Positions 27,883 through 36,125 of a stretch of DNA of 64,000 nt are shown here, one piece after another. The DNA is taken from assembly GCF_000377745.1 (NCBI RefSeq), contig NZ_KB898706.1, forward strand, positions 697,263 to 761,262, read 5' to 3'. Below the pieces are notes generated by a model that worked only from the letters and a program-made list of their open reading frames with translations, had not been told where the DNA came from and searched no databases. This stretch comes from Gilvimarinus chinensis DSM 19667. GTDB taxonomy: Bacteria; Pseudomonadota; Gammaproteobacteria; Pseudomonadales; Cellvibrionaceae. Each line of letters starts with the position of its first letter. The first letter of the stretch is position 1. Made by a program: the position numbers and the translations under genes.

Positions 27883-29391
27883 GTGACTCAAACTTCGGTG
27901 AAACGTATTGTAATTGTTGGCGGCGGTACAGCCGGTTGGATGACGGCAGCTATGCTGGCCAAGCACTTTCGTAAAACCGATATTGCACTGACGTTAATCG
28001 ACTCATCTGAAATTGGCACCGTCGGGGTGGGGGAGGCAACCATTCCCACCTTGCGGCGCTTTTACGCCGAATTGGGAATGAATGACCTGGATGTTATGCG
28101 TGCCTGCCAGGCAACGTGTAAATTGGGCATTGAATTCCGTGACTGGTATCAACAGGGTAGTCAATTTATTCATCCTTTTGGTCTTTATGGGCAAAAGGCC
28201 AATGGTATCGATTTTCACCACTACTGGATGTACCTGCGTGAGCAGGGTGAAGCGGGTAGTCTCGACGAGTACTCCTTGGGGGTACAATTAGCCAAACAGC
28301 ATAAATTTATTCAGCCTTCACCAAAACCGCCTTCTGAGTTGTCTGTTTTTGATTGGGCGCTGCACTTCGATGCCGCTTTGTTTGCCCGCTTAATGCGCGG
28401 CTACGCCTTGGAAAATGGCGTTATTCATGTTGATCAAAAAATTGAGCGAGTAGACGTTGCTGGTGATCAGAGCGTCAGCGCGTTGAAGTTACAGAATGGT
28501 GCGATTGTTACAGCGGATTTGTTTGTAGATTGCTCGGGCTTCTCAGGTTTGTTGATTGAGCAGGCACAACACACCGGCTACGAGGATTGGAGCCAGTGGC
28601 TTAAGTGCGACCGCGCCGTGGCGGTGCAAAGTGTTCGCGAGGGTGAGGCGGCGCCTTATACTGTCAGCCAGGCGCACCGAGCGGGATGGCAGTGGAAGAT
28701 ACCCCTGCAGCACCGTCAGGGTAATGGCCACGTGTATTGCAGTAAGCATGTCAGTGACGATGAAGCCGCCGCTACCTTAACGAATCATATTGATGGCGAA
28801 CTGATGACCGATTTGCGCGCGTTTCAGTTCGTGGCCGGGCGGCGTAAGAAAGCCTGGAATAAAAACGTGGTGGCTGTTGGTTTGGCCGCCGGTTTTCTGG
28901 AACCGTTAGAGTCCACCAGTATTGCCTTGGTAGAAACCGCTATCGAAAAGATTCGTCGAGTCTTTCGTGGTCCTTTTTACACTGAAAAGCAGGTGCAGGA
29001 ATTCAATGATTTAACCGCTCAAGAATACGAGCGAGTGCGAGATTTTATTATTTTGCATTACAAGCTGAATCAGCGGGGTGATAGTGATTTTTGGCGAGAG
29101 TGCCAGATGATGGATATTCCCGACACTCTGAGCCGCAAGCTAGATGCGTTTAAAGAGAGGGGTGATTTGATTCGTTACCCTATTGAAATTTTCGGTCCGC
29201 CCAGTTGGCTGGCAATATACAGTGGTTTTCATTGTCTGCCTGAACGCTTTGATGAGCGCGTTAAAAAAATGGACCCGGCTTATTTGCAAAAAGCCCTGGG
29301 TGATATGCGGCGTTCGGTGGCCAATGCCGTGGCCAGCGTACCTGGCCACGATGAGTTTATTACTGAAAATTGCGCCGCAGCCGCACCCTAG
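27883..29391 (+). CDS. Flavin-dependent tryptophan halogenase-family protein 3
   Basis: A 502-residue member starting at GTG. It shows V-G-G-G-T-A-G-W-M, G-V-G-E-A-T-I-P, active-site Lys K80 (A-T-C-K-L-G-I), G-W-Q-W-K-I-P and the E-S pair E343-S344, as in characterised tryptophan halogenases. It is closer to protein 4 than to 1 or 2: both share the H-H-Y segment near residue 112, L-Q-H-R after the W-x-W motif and G-F-L-E-P-L-E-S-T-S-I. Behind TBDR 2 and its terminator, with no separate operator seen. The enzyme would need reduced FAD from a partner reductase. Substrate unknown. Confidence 0.9.
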   Translation: MTQTSVKRIVIVGGGTAGWMTAAMLAKHFRKTDIALTLIDSSEIGTVGVGEATIPTLRRFYAELGMNDLDVMRACQATCKLGIEFRDWYQQGSQFIHPFGLYGQKANGIDFHHYWMYLREQGEAGSLDEYSLGVQLAKQHKFIQPSPKPPSELSVFDWALHFDAALFARLMRGYALENGVIHVDQKIERVDVAGDQSVSALKLQNGAIVTADLFVDCSGFSGLLIEQAQHTGYEDWSQWLKCDRAVAVQSVREGEAAPYTVSQAHRAGWQWKIPLQHRQGNGHVYCSKHVSDDEAAATLTNHIDGELMTDLRAFQFVAGRRKKAWNKNVVAVGLAAGFLEPLESTSIALVETAIEKIRRVFRGPFYTEKQVQEFNDLTAQEYERVRDFIILHYKLNQRGDSDFWRECQMMDIPDTLSRKLDAFKERGDLIRYPIEIFGPPSWLAIYSGFHCLPERFDERVKKMDPAYLQKALGDMRRSVANAVASVPGHDEFITENCAAAAP

Positions 29392-29457
29392 CCTCTGTTA
29401 TCTACGGGCACTCTTCTAGCCTGTAGATACGGCGATAGTAAGAGCGCGGTTGGCGGC

Positions 29458-30966
29458 TTACTCCGGCGCCGCACAGTGGCGTTGAATAAAATCCGCGTGG
29501 CTTAACGGTTGGCTCGCAGCTTGGTGCACAGCGTTGCGCATTTTTTCCAGCTGCTCTGCCAGCTGACTGCTGGTTAGGGTGTTCGCGCGCCGATCATAGT
29601 CTTGTGGGAATTTATGGAAGCCTAAGTACATGGTAACCCAGCTGTCGCGCTCAAAGGCTTCGGGTTCCAGCATCACCACCTTACCCCGGCTGTTAAACAC
29701 CTCCATTTTATGCGCAAGTGTGTCGGGAATGTTCATGGTCTGGCAGTGCTGCCAGAACGGGGTGTCGCTGCGATTACTGGCTTTGTAATGCAGGATAATA
29801 AAATCGCGAATGCGCTCAAACTCGTGTGCGTGCTGGCGATTCACTTCATTTTGGTCTGCCGTGTTGATGCCGTTGTGAGGAAAGAACTCTAACAGTTTAC
29901 TGATGCCAGTCTGAATCAGGGAAATACTGGTTGACTCTAATGGCTCTAAAAAGCCAGACGCCAGGCCGAGCGCAAAACAGTTTTTGTGCCAGATTTTTTT
30001 CCGCTTGCCGGTCACAAACTGAAACCGGCGCGGTTCGGTTAGCACTGTGCTATCAAGCCCATCTAGCAGTGTGGATTCGGCCTTGTTCTGATCACAAAAC
30101 TCACTGGCGTACACATAGCCGTTACCCGTGCGGTGTTGCAACGGGATGCGCCACTGCCAGCCGGCGGCTTTAGCCGTGGTGCGAGTGTAAGGGGTCAGCT
30201 CGGCGGCTTTATCGCTTTGCACGGCAATGGCACTGTCGCAGGGCAGCCAGCTGCGCCAGTCGTCATAGCCGGTGTGTAAGGCTTTTTCAATCAGTAAACC
30301 GCGAAACCCCGAGCAATCGACAAAGAAATCAGCGTTTACTGTGCGTCCATCGCCCAGTGTTACGCAAGTGATGTTTCCGCTATCCGGGTGGTGTTGGGTG
30401 GTGGCGATTTTTCCTTCTACCCTGTTTACACCACGAGCTTCGGCATAGCGACGTAAAAACCTTGCGTAGCGACCAGCATCAAAATGATAAGCGTAGCCGA
30501 AATCGGCTAAGGGCGATGGCGGGTTAGGGTGCGGCTGGGCAAACCGGTTTTGCCAGGCAAGCTGAGTGGCAAAGGAGTATTGTGCTGGGTCTGCCGGTAG
30601 GTCTGCTATTTTTGCGCGAGCTAAATAGTGATGAAAAGCGACGCCGTTTAAATCAATACCATAATCGGCGAAAGGATGAAAAAAACGGCTGCCTTTTTCT
30701 CGCCAATCTCGAAATTCAATACCGAGCTTAAAAGTGGCCTGAGTGGCTTTAATAAAATCAATTTCATCAATGCCGAGTGAATCATTGTAACTGCGAATGC
30801 TGGGAATCGTCGCTTCACCCACGCCAACAGTGCCAATGTCTTCGGATTCAATAAGCGTGATTTTTATATTAAAGTCTGCCAGTTGTCGGCTGATGGAGGC
30901 GGCGGCCATCCAGCCTGCTGTGCCGCCGCCGACAATGGTAAGGTGATTGATTTGACTGTGTGACAC
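29458..30966 (-). CDS. Flavin-dependent tryptophan halogenase-family protein 4
   Basis: A 502-residue paralogue of protein 3, transcribed towards it; the two genes end 66 bases apart. It starts at GTG (30966) with a weak ribosome site. FAD loop V-G-G-G-T-A-G-W-M, K80 in A-T-F-K-L-G-I, G-W-Q-W-R-I-P and E344-S345 are all present. The inverted order of 3 and 4 suggests duplication with inversion. No NagR-type operator was found upstream of 30966, so its control may differ from the other three. The GST and rdgC genes follow on the same strand but upstream. Confidence 0.9.
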   Translation of the reverse strand: MSHSQINHLTIVGGGTAGWMAAASISRQLADFNIKITLIESEDIGTVGVGEATIPSIRSYNDSLGIDEIDFIKATQATFKLGIEFRDWREKGSRFFHPFADYGIDLNGVAFHHYLARAKIADLPADPAQYSFATQLAWQNRFAQPHPNPPSPLADFGYAYHFDAGRYARFLRRYAEARGVNRVEGKIATTQHHPDSGNITCVTLGDGRTVNADFFVDCSGFRGLLIEKALHTGYDDWRSWLPCDSAIAVQSDKAAELTPYTRTTAKAAGWQWRIPLQHRTGNGYVYASEFCDQNKAESTLLDGLDSTVLTEPRRFQFVTGKRKKIWHKNCFALGLASGFLEPLESTSISLIQTGISKLLEFFPHNGINTADQNEVNRQHAHEFERIRDFIILHYKASNRSDTPFWQHCQTMNIPDTLAHKMEVFNSRGKVVMLEPEAFERDSWVTMYLGFHKFPQDYDRRANTLTSSQLAEQLEKMRNAVHQAASQPLSHADFIQRHCAAPE

Positions 30967-31062
30967 GGGTTCGCTCGCTTGAGAATTTATACCGCGAGAA
31001 TAACCAATGAGTTAGTGAGCGTCCAGCGCGGCTTCGCGCCAGGCGCTCTTTATCGCTAGAGT

Positions 31063-31623
31063 TTACAGCGCAGGCGGTGCCGTATCACGAAACGGTTGGT
31101 AGTTATTTAACGTTTCTAAAAAATGCGCAAGCTGCGGGTAGCCCCCCAGGCTAAAGCGCTGCCGATAAATGCCCCAGGCAAGAAAACACCCCAAGCGCAG
31201 TTCCATATCATTGTAAGGGGCGCTGTGGGGTAGTGGCATTTTTTCCAGCTCGGCGAAAATAGAGTCCACCCGTGCCTGCTGGCGTTTTAAGTAATCGCTG
31301 CGCGCCGGGGTCAGCCCTTCTTTTTCCAAGAAAAATAAATTTACACAGGCGTCCATGGCGGTGTTTACCAGGCAGAAGACATCATAGGCGGCAACATCGC
31401 TGAAATAACTGCCGCCGGATTTCTCGCGCAGGTACTTTAAAATGGATGTTGAGTCAGTCAGCTGAGTGTCGCCATCGTGTAAAAATGGCACTTTTTTACT
31501 GGGGGACTTTTGCGCGCTGGCGGCTGCGTCGGTTTCAATAAAATCGCACTTAAGCTCCGTCTCTAGCAGGGCTATACGACAGTGGCGCACAAACGGCGAG
31601 GTGTAACTTCCGTACAGTTGCAT
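31063..31623 (-). CDS. Glutathione S-transferase family protein
   Basis: A 186-residue GST-fold protein from the ATG at 31623, which has GGAG just upstream; the frame is open to 31635 but that start lacks a ribosome site. The thioredoxin-like N-terminal domain (~1-78) has M-Q-L-Y-G-S-Y-T-S-P-F-V-R-H, the glutathione-binding V-P-F-L and D-S-T-S-I motif; the helical C-terminal domain follows. It resembles the YibF type. The function is not predictable; it lies 23 bases after rdgC on the same strand and may be co-transcribed. Confidence 0.87.
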   Translation of the reverse strand: MQLYGSYTSPFVRHCRIALLETELKCDFIETDAAASAQKSPSKKVPFLHDGDTQLTDSTSILKYLREKSGGSYFSDVAAYDVFCLVNTAMDACVNLFFLEKEGLTPARSDYLKRQQARVDSIFAELEKMPLPHSAPYNDMELRLGCFLAWGIYRQRFSLGGYPQLAHFLETLNNYQPFRDTAPPAL

Positions 31624-31646
31624 ACTTGGCTCCATTTGCTGTGGCT

Positions 31647-32564
31647 TTATATTGGTTCGTTGATGCTATCTTCACCGCCAAAAGCGTCCAGGGCGGCTTG
31701 AATAAACGCACTTAGCTCCAGGGTCATAATGGCGAATTCGTTGTCGAATTGTTCGGCCATTGTCTCTGGGTTGCGGTCACCGGCGCGCTCTAGCAGTTCG
31801 TCGGAAAACTTAACACGTTTGAAGGTGAATTGGTCGTCAATTAAACAGCTGATAGTCTCTTTCCAGCTAACGGCCAGCTTGCTGGCAAACATGCCTGTGT
31901 CTAAGTGTTGAGTAATTTGATCATCCAGTAAATCGAGCTTTTTACCGCGAATAACACGCTCGTCTTTACTGGCGATTAATTCACACTCATCGCCCAAGGC
32001 AAAATCACCCTCCGGCTCGCCGGTTTTTAACCATGCGGTCATGACGCTGCTGGCGGGCTGCTTGGGGTTGAGTGGCGTGGCTTTTAAGCTGCCCAAGGCA
32101 TCGCGCAGGGCGCTTGTGAACTCTTCGGCTTTATTGGCGCTGGCGCAATCGACCACTAACAGGCGGTTGCGAGTGTCGATAAAACCGTGGCAATGGCTGG
32201 ATTTGCTAAAGGCTTGGGGCAACAGGGAAAAGGTAATTTCATCTTTTAAGTTTTCGCGCTCTTTACGCCCTACCGGACGGCTTTCTTTACTGCGAATTTC
32301 GCGCACCTTTTCTTCCACCTGCTCTTTTATGACGCCAGCGGGCAGGATTTTGTCCTGCTTTTTGGCGCACAGGGCAATGTAGCCACCGGCGCCGTGGGCG
32401 AGGCTTGCGCCCTCAGGCCCCAGGGGCGAGACCCAGCCGTAACGCGACAGCTCCATTTTGCCGCAGGGCACAAAGCTGGCGGGCTCCAGTTGCTCGGCGA
32501 GCTGTTCAGGCGTTAGGTTAAAGGCTTCGCCAAGGCGAAATATACGTAAATTCTTATACCACAT
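31647..32564 (-). CDS. rdgC: Recombination-associated protein RdgC
   Basis: A 305-residue, ring-forming DNA-binding protein that restrains RecA at replication forks. The N-terminus M-W-Y-K-N-L-R-I-F-R-L and G-W-V-S-P-L-G are characteristic, as is the full length (E. coli RdgC has 303 residues). It appears to be a housekeeping gene placed between accessory genes. The 110-base gap to the divergent beta-propeller gene holds both promoters. Confidence 0.95.
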   Translation of the reverse strand: MWYKNLRIFRLGEAFNLTPEQLAEQLEPASFVPCGKMELSRYGWVSPLGPEGASLAHGAGGYIALCAKKQDKILPAGVIKEQVEEKVREIRSKESRPVGRKERENLKDEITFSLLPQAFSKSSHCHGFIDTRNRLLVVDCASANKAEEFTSALRDALGSLKATPLNPKQPASSVMTAWLKTGEPEGDFALGDECELIASKDERVIRGKKLDLLDDQITQHLDTGMFASKLAVSWKETISCLIDDQFTFKRVKFSDELLERAGDRNPETMAEQFDNEFAIMTLELSAFIQAALDAFGGEDSINEPI

Positions 32565-32674
32565 ACCAATCTGTCTACTCTGGAAAAACGATGGGCGAGT
32601 GTATCACCACTGGAGGGGCTGCGGGTGGGGTGAGTTCTGGTTACACTGTCTCTAACGATCAAAGGAAGAACTTT

Positions 32675-33499
32675 ATGAAACCGTTCAAAATAATACTGGC
32701 TTTTTGTTTGGCTTCGCAGGCGCTGGCGGAAACACCCTCGCTTGGGGCTCCTGAATGGCAAGTTGAGGGGTTGCGTACTCCCGAATCAGTGTTGGTTTGG
32801 CAAAGCCCAGAGGGTAAACAGTTGTTGGTGTCCGAAATTGAGGGGGATTCAACCGCCGCGGACGGCCAGGGCGGTATTGCGTTGTTGAGTACCGAGGGCG
32901 ACATAAAAGACCAGAACTTTATTCGCGGCCTAAACGCGCCCAAAGGTATGGCGGTGGTAGGAAGCACCTTATATGTGGCCGATATTACAGAGTTGGTGGC
33001 CATTGACTTGGCAGCGCGTAAACGTATTGCTTCGTACCCGGTAGAAGGGGCGGTATTTTTGAACGATGTGGCCGCGGACGCCGAAGGCACTGTGTACGTA
33101 TCGGATACGCGTACGGGGAGGGTGCATGTGTTAGTGGATGGGGTTATATCCACCTTTTTATCGGGCGTACCTAATGCGAACGGGTTACTGGTGGAGGGCG
33201 ATAGCCTGGTGATTGCTGCTGGAGATACCTTGTATCGCTTTCACGACGGCGAGTTGGAAGTCATTGCCAAAGGTTTTGCAGAGAAAGCGGATGGGGTTGA
33301 ACCTCTGGCTGAAGGCGGTTACCTCGTTTCCTGTTGGGCGGGGTTGGTGTATCGAGTGGATGGCGCTGGTGCCCTGACATTATTGCGCGATAGCCGTGAG
33401 CCGCAGGTCAATACTGCCGATATTGGCTATGACCCTGCAACCAACCGGCTTTATATTCCGACCTTTCTATCCAATGGTGTGCAAGCTTACCGCTTATAA
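32675..33499 (+). CDS. Periplasmic SMP-30/NHL-like beta-propeller protein
   Basis: A 274-residue exported protein. The ATG at 32675 has AAAGGAAG upstream; the frame is open 28 codons earlier but those lack signal-peptide character. The signal peptide ends A-L-A-E. Repeated blades with Y-V-A-D, V-Y-V-S-D-T and N-D-V-A-A-D resemble the SMP-30/gluconolactonase/LRE-like and NHL propellers. The metal-binding Glu and Asn expected of gluconolactonases are not all obvious, so a catalytic role is uncertain. It ends 184 bases before the nagK operators. Confidence 0.8.
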   Translation: MKPFKIILAFCLASQALAETPSLGAPEWQVEGLRTPESVLVWQSPEGKQLLVSEIEGDSTAADGQGGIALLSTEGDIKDQNFIRGLNAPKGMAVVGSTLYVADITELVAIDLAARKRIASYPVEGAVFLNDVAADAEGTVYVSDTRTGRVHVLVDGVISTFLSGVPNANGLLVEGDSLVIAAGDTLYRFHDGELEVIAKGFAEKADGVEPLAEGGYLVSCWAGLVYRVDGAGALTLLRDSREPQVNTADIGYDPATNRLYIPTFLSNGVQAYRL

Positions 33500-33512
33500 T
33501 ATGAATCACTCT

Positions 33513-33533
33513 GAGTGCCCAGAGTGGGCACTC
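33513..33533 (+). terminator. Stem-loop downstream of the beta-propeller gene
   Basis: A perfect 8-base stem (33513-33520 with 33526-33533) and a 5-base loop, 13 bases after the stop. There is no T run, so it may be an mRNA 3'-end stabiliser rather than an efficient terminator. Confidence 0.5.
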
Positions 33534-33682
33534 GTGTCACCTTCCGTTCTTTTCTGGTAAAAAGTACCGCTTAGGTGAAAATAATAAGAAAAATATTAAC
33601 TTTCCCCTTTGGTTACCTATAAGCTATTGAAAATAAAGTGAAAAAAAGTAATGTTTAAGTGCTAATTAATTTTATATAACTA

Positions 33683-33733
33683 TTGACAACGTTGTCTTAT
33701 GGGCCTAAAGTTAGAGTCGTTGACAACGTTGTC
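33683..33733 (+). promoter_or_regulatory. nagK promoter with two NagR-type operators
   Basis: TTGACA (33683-33688), 17 bp spacer, TAAAGT (33706-33711). One perfect GACAACGTTGTC (33685-33696) covers the -35 box and a second (33722-33733) lies just after the expected start. The centres are 37 bp apart, so the two sites bracket the promoter. A further half-site TTGACAACTT follows near 33746-33755. Confidence 0.83.
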
Positions 33734-33932
33734 CTGTGGCGCAACTTGACAACTTCTGGGTCGCGCTAGCGGCAGCAGACAAATTTGGTGTTGGGTGATT
33801 ATTATGGGCATTTTAATCACTCGACCTGAATCGCGGTGCCAGGGATCGCATCGTGTGATACGCAGGGACTGTAAGTATCATCTATCATGGCTCTCCTTGT
33901 GGTTGGTGCCAGTTGGCACCAACCACCTTTTT
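33718..33932 (+). ncRNA. Candidate structured leader or small RNA upstream of nagK
   Basis: From the predicted start near 33718 to the terminator at 33932, about 215 bases. It contains a 9-pair hairpin (33793-33801 with 33814-33822, one G-T pair) and ends in a textbook terminator. Either transcription stops here and releases a NagR-controlled small RNA, or this is an attenuator regulating nagK. No known riboswitch class is recognised. The boundaries are inferred from sequence only. Confidence 0.4.
33899..33932 (+). terminator. Strong terminator inside the nagK leader
   Basis: A perfect 13-base stem (33899-33911 with 33914-33926), 2-base gap at the tip, then C and five T. It lies between the operator-controlled promoter and nagK, 98 bases before the nagK start. 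Confidence 0.87.
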
Positions 33933-34030
33933 CAGAGTCGTATGAACTTGATAATCAAATAAATGTTCTGTGGCGTCTGCGGCAGAATGGGTTCCCTCCG
34001 GAATCCTATAGACAATAAATGAGGGTGAGC

Positions 34031-34942
34031 ATGGGCAATCAGCCTGGAATCGGTGAGACTTTGTACTTAGGTATTGATGGGGGGGGTACTAAGTGTCGCG
34101 CTGTGCTGGTTGACGAAAATAACCAGGTGCTAGGGGTGGGTAATGGCGGCCCGTCAAATCCATATCATGGTGTGGCCCGCGCGCTTGAGTCTATCGTCAA
34201 TGCCACCGATAACGCACTGCGTAGCGCTGGTTTAACGCCAGAGGATAAGTCGCGCGTAGTGGCAGGGCTAGGTTTGGCGGGAGTTAATTTACCCAGCTTG
34301 TTCAAAATTGTTGACCAATGGGAACACCCTTACAAAGCTCAGTATCTGACTACCGATTTACATATTGCTTGTATTGCTGCGCATGAACAAGACAATGGCG
34401 CTGTGATTGTATCCGGTACGGGTTCCTGCGGTTTTGCGCATGTTGATGGTCAATCCCTCACCTTAGGTGCACATGGTTTTCCCTGTGGTGACGTGGGCAG
34501 CGGTGCCTGGATTGGCCTTGAATGTATTAAAGCTGTATTACTGGACTCGGACGGTTTAGGGCCAGCAACAGCGTTGACTGAATTAGTTTCTGAGCAGTTG
34601 CAGGCTCGTGGAATCATGATTGTAGAGCGTTTAAATGGCGCGAAGTCCAGTGATTATGCCAAGCTGGCGCCTATCGTGTTTGCCGCTGCGGAAGAGGGTG
34701 ATGAAGTGGCGCTTTCTATTATTCGTGGTGGCGCTGATTATCTGACCGATGTGGCTCGTAAGTTGTGGGCGCTGAACCCTCCGCGTATGTCTATGCTTGG
34801 TGGTGTGTCTACCCGCATAGTCGACTGGATGGACGCTGACATCGCTTCGCGCATGTCTGATCCGTTAAACCAGCCAGAATTTGGTGCTGTCCACTTTGCT
34901 CGTAGTAGTTACGCAAGTGAAGTAGTCGCGGTAGCGCAATAA
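34031..34942 (+). CDS. nagK: N-acetylglucosamine kinase, BadF/BadG family
   Basis: Phosphorylates GlcNAc to GlcNAc-6-phosphate with ATP in the cytoplasm. I start at the ATG at 34031, which has GAGGG 5 bases upstream; the ATG 12 bases earlier is the alternative. The 303-residue protein has the ASKHA phosphate-1 loop G-I-D-G-G-G-T-K and phosphate-2 motif I-V-S-G-T-G-S, plus L-G-G-V-S near the C-terminus (adenosine motif). BadF/BcrA-type kinases replace NagK in many nag loci. It is followed after 55 bases by nagX and preceded by NagR-type operators, which fits the role well. Confidence 0.9.
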   Translation: MGNQPGIGETLYLGIDGGGTKCRAVLVDENNQVLGVGNGGPSNPYHGVARALESIVNATDNALRSAGLTPEDKSRVVAGLGLAGVNLPSLFKIVDQWEHPYKAQYLTTDLHIACIAAHEQDNGAVIVSGTGSCGFAHVDGQSLTLGAHGFPCGDVGSGAWIGLECIKAVLLDSDGLGPATALTELVSEQLQARGIMIVERLNGAKSSDYAKLAPIVFAAAEEGDEVALSIIRGGADYLTDVARKLWALNPPRMSMLGGVSTRIVDWMDADIASRMSDPLNQPEFGAVHFARSSYASEVVAVAQ

Positions 34943-34997
34943 TGTAATTTTACAATCTGACAGGGCCGTCGAGTGATAATCTTAATAAGAGGCAACG

Positions 34998-36074
34998 ATG
35001 GCAAAACAGCGTTACATTGCGCTTGATGCAATGCGTGGGCTGACTTTGGCCCTGATGATTTTGGTAAATACCCCCGGCTCTTGGTCTTACGTGTATGCAC
35101 CCCTGCTGCACGCTGATTGGCATGGAGCCACTTTTACCGATTATATCTTTCCGTTTTTCCTGTTCATTGTCGGCTCGGCAATGTTTTTCTCAAACCGTTC
35201 GCAACAGGCTGTTGCAAAATCAGAACGAACGCGAAAGATTTTTAAGCGTACGGCCTTAATGTTTTTGATTGGCCTGCTGTTAAATGCTTATCCGTTTACG
35301 GGCGCGCTGGATGAGTTGCGCATCCTCGGGGTGCTGCAGCGTATTGCCCTGGCTTATTGTGCTGCTGCGTTTATTGTCTGGCTTCCCGGTATGTGGCGGT
35401 TGGTTATTGGCACTGTTTTGCTCGCTGGGTATTGGGGAGTGCTAAACGTTTCCGCAGATCCTTACTCCTTAGCAGATAGTGTGGTTCGTCACATCGATCT
35501 TGCTGTGCTGGGTGCGGAACATCTGTGGCAGGGTAAAGGTATTGCTTTTGATCCTGAGGGATTGTTGAGCACGTTACCTGCGATTGTGAATGTCTTAATT
35601 GGCTTTGAAGCTGCACGCATTTTAATTGGCAGTGAAAATAAACAGCGTGCGCAATTGACGCTATTGGGGTTGGGGGGGCTGAGCGTTCTGGCTGCTTTAG
35701 CTTGGCATCCGCTGTTCCCTGTTAATAAATCTTTATGGACTAGTTCGTTTGTGTTGCTTACTTCCGGTGCGGGCATGCTTACGCTGCTGGCTTTAGTGTG
35801 GTTGGAAAAGTTGCCAGCGGCGGTGCCGGTGTTAAAAAGTTTTACTCTGCTGGGGAAAAACCCTTTATTTATTTACGTGTTGAGCATTCTTTGGGTAAAA
35901 ACCTACTATCTGTTCAATATTGATGGTGTATCGCTGTATCAGCATATTTTTGAGTTGTTTACTGATTTTTTAAACCCTTACAACGCATCGCTTATGTTTG
36001 CTTTGCTGCATGTTGCCATTCTTTGGGTTATCGCGTGGTGGTTGGATAGGCGTAATATTGTTATTTCTATTTAA
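34998..36074 (+). CDS. nagX: NagX-type inner-membrane acyltransferase-like protein
   Basis: A 358-residue integral membrane protein with about ten TM segments. The N-terminal R-Y-I-A-L-D-A-M-R-G-L-T-L-A-L-M-I-L-V-N is the DUF5009/DUF1624-like heparan-alpha-glucosaminide acetyltransferase signature, with F-P-F-F-L-F-I-V-G-S-A following. NagX is a recurrent nag-regulon member in Alteromonadales and Xanthomonadales; a role in GlcNAc or chitooligosaccharide transport or transacetylation has been proposed but the reaction is not settled. It has an AATAAGAGG ribosome site and shares the nagK operon. Confidence 0.9.
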   Translation: MAKQRYIALDAMRGLTLALMILVNTPGSWSYVYAPLLHADWHGATFTDYIFPFFLFIVGSAMFFSNRSQQAVAKSERTRKIFKRTALMFLIGLLLNAYPFTGALDELRILGVLQRIALAYCAAAFIVWLPGMWRLVIGTVLLAGYWGVLNVSADPYSLADSVVRHIDLAVLGAEHLWQGKGIAFDPEGLLSTLPAIVNVLIGFEAARILIGSENKQRAQLTLLGLGGLSVLAALAWHPLFPVNKSLWTSSFVLLTSGAGMLTLLALVWLEKLPAAVPVLKSFTLLGKNPLFIYVLSILWVKTYYLFNIDGVSLYQHIFELFTDFLNPYNASLMFALLHVAILWVIAWWLDRRNIVISI

Positions 36075-36125
36075 GGTTTCGCGAGCGGTTTACGCACAAG
36101 GGTTGGCTGAGTTTAATGCTACCCG

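Larger units (their letters stand above)
33500..34030. other. Region between beta-propeller gene and nagK
   Basis: 531 bases holding, in order, a stem-loop (33513-33533), an AT-rich stretch, a promoter with two operators (33683-33733), a second hairpin (33793-33822), a strong terminator (33899-33932) and about 90 bases to the nagK start. The terminator between promoter and gene is the odd element; see the candidate RNA entry. Confidence 0.75.

Noticed and set aside
21220-30966. Naming the four enzymes tryptophan halogenases in the strict sense
   Set aside because: The family is clear but nothing shows tryptophan as substrate; characterised relatives near TBDR genes prefer other indoles. I keep a family name only.
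33804-33962. A 52-codon open frame with a GGGTGA site inside the nagK leader
   Set aside because: The product is rich in Trp, Arg and Cys without a family look, and it runs through the terminator stem. The start is buried in a hairpin. Kept only as a remote leader-peptide possibility.
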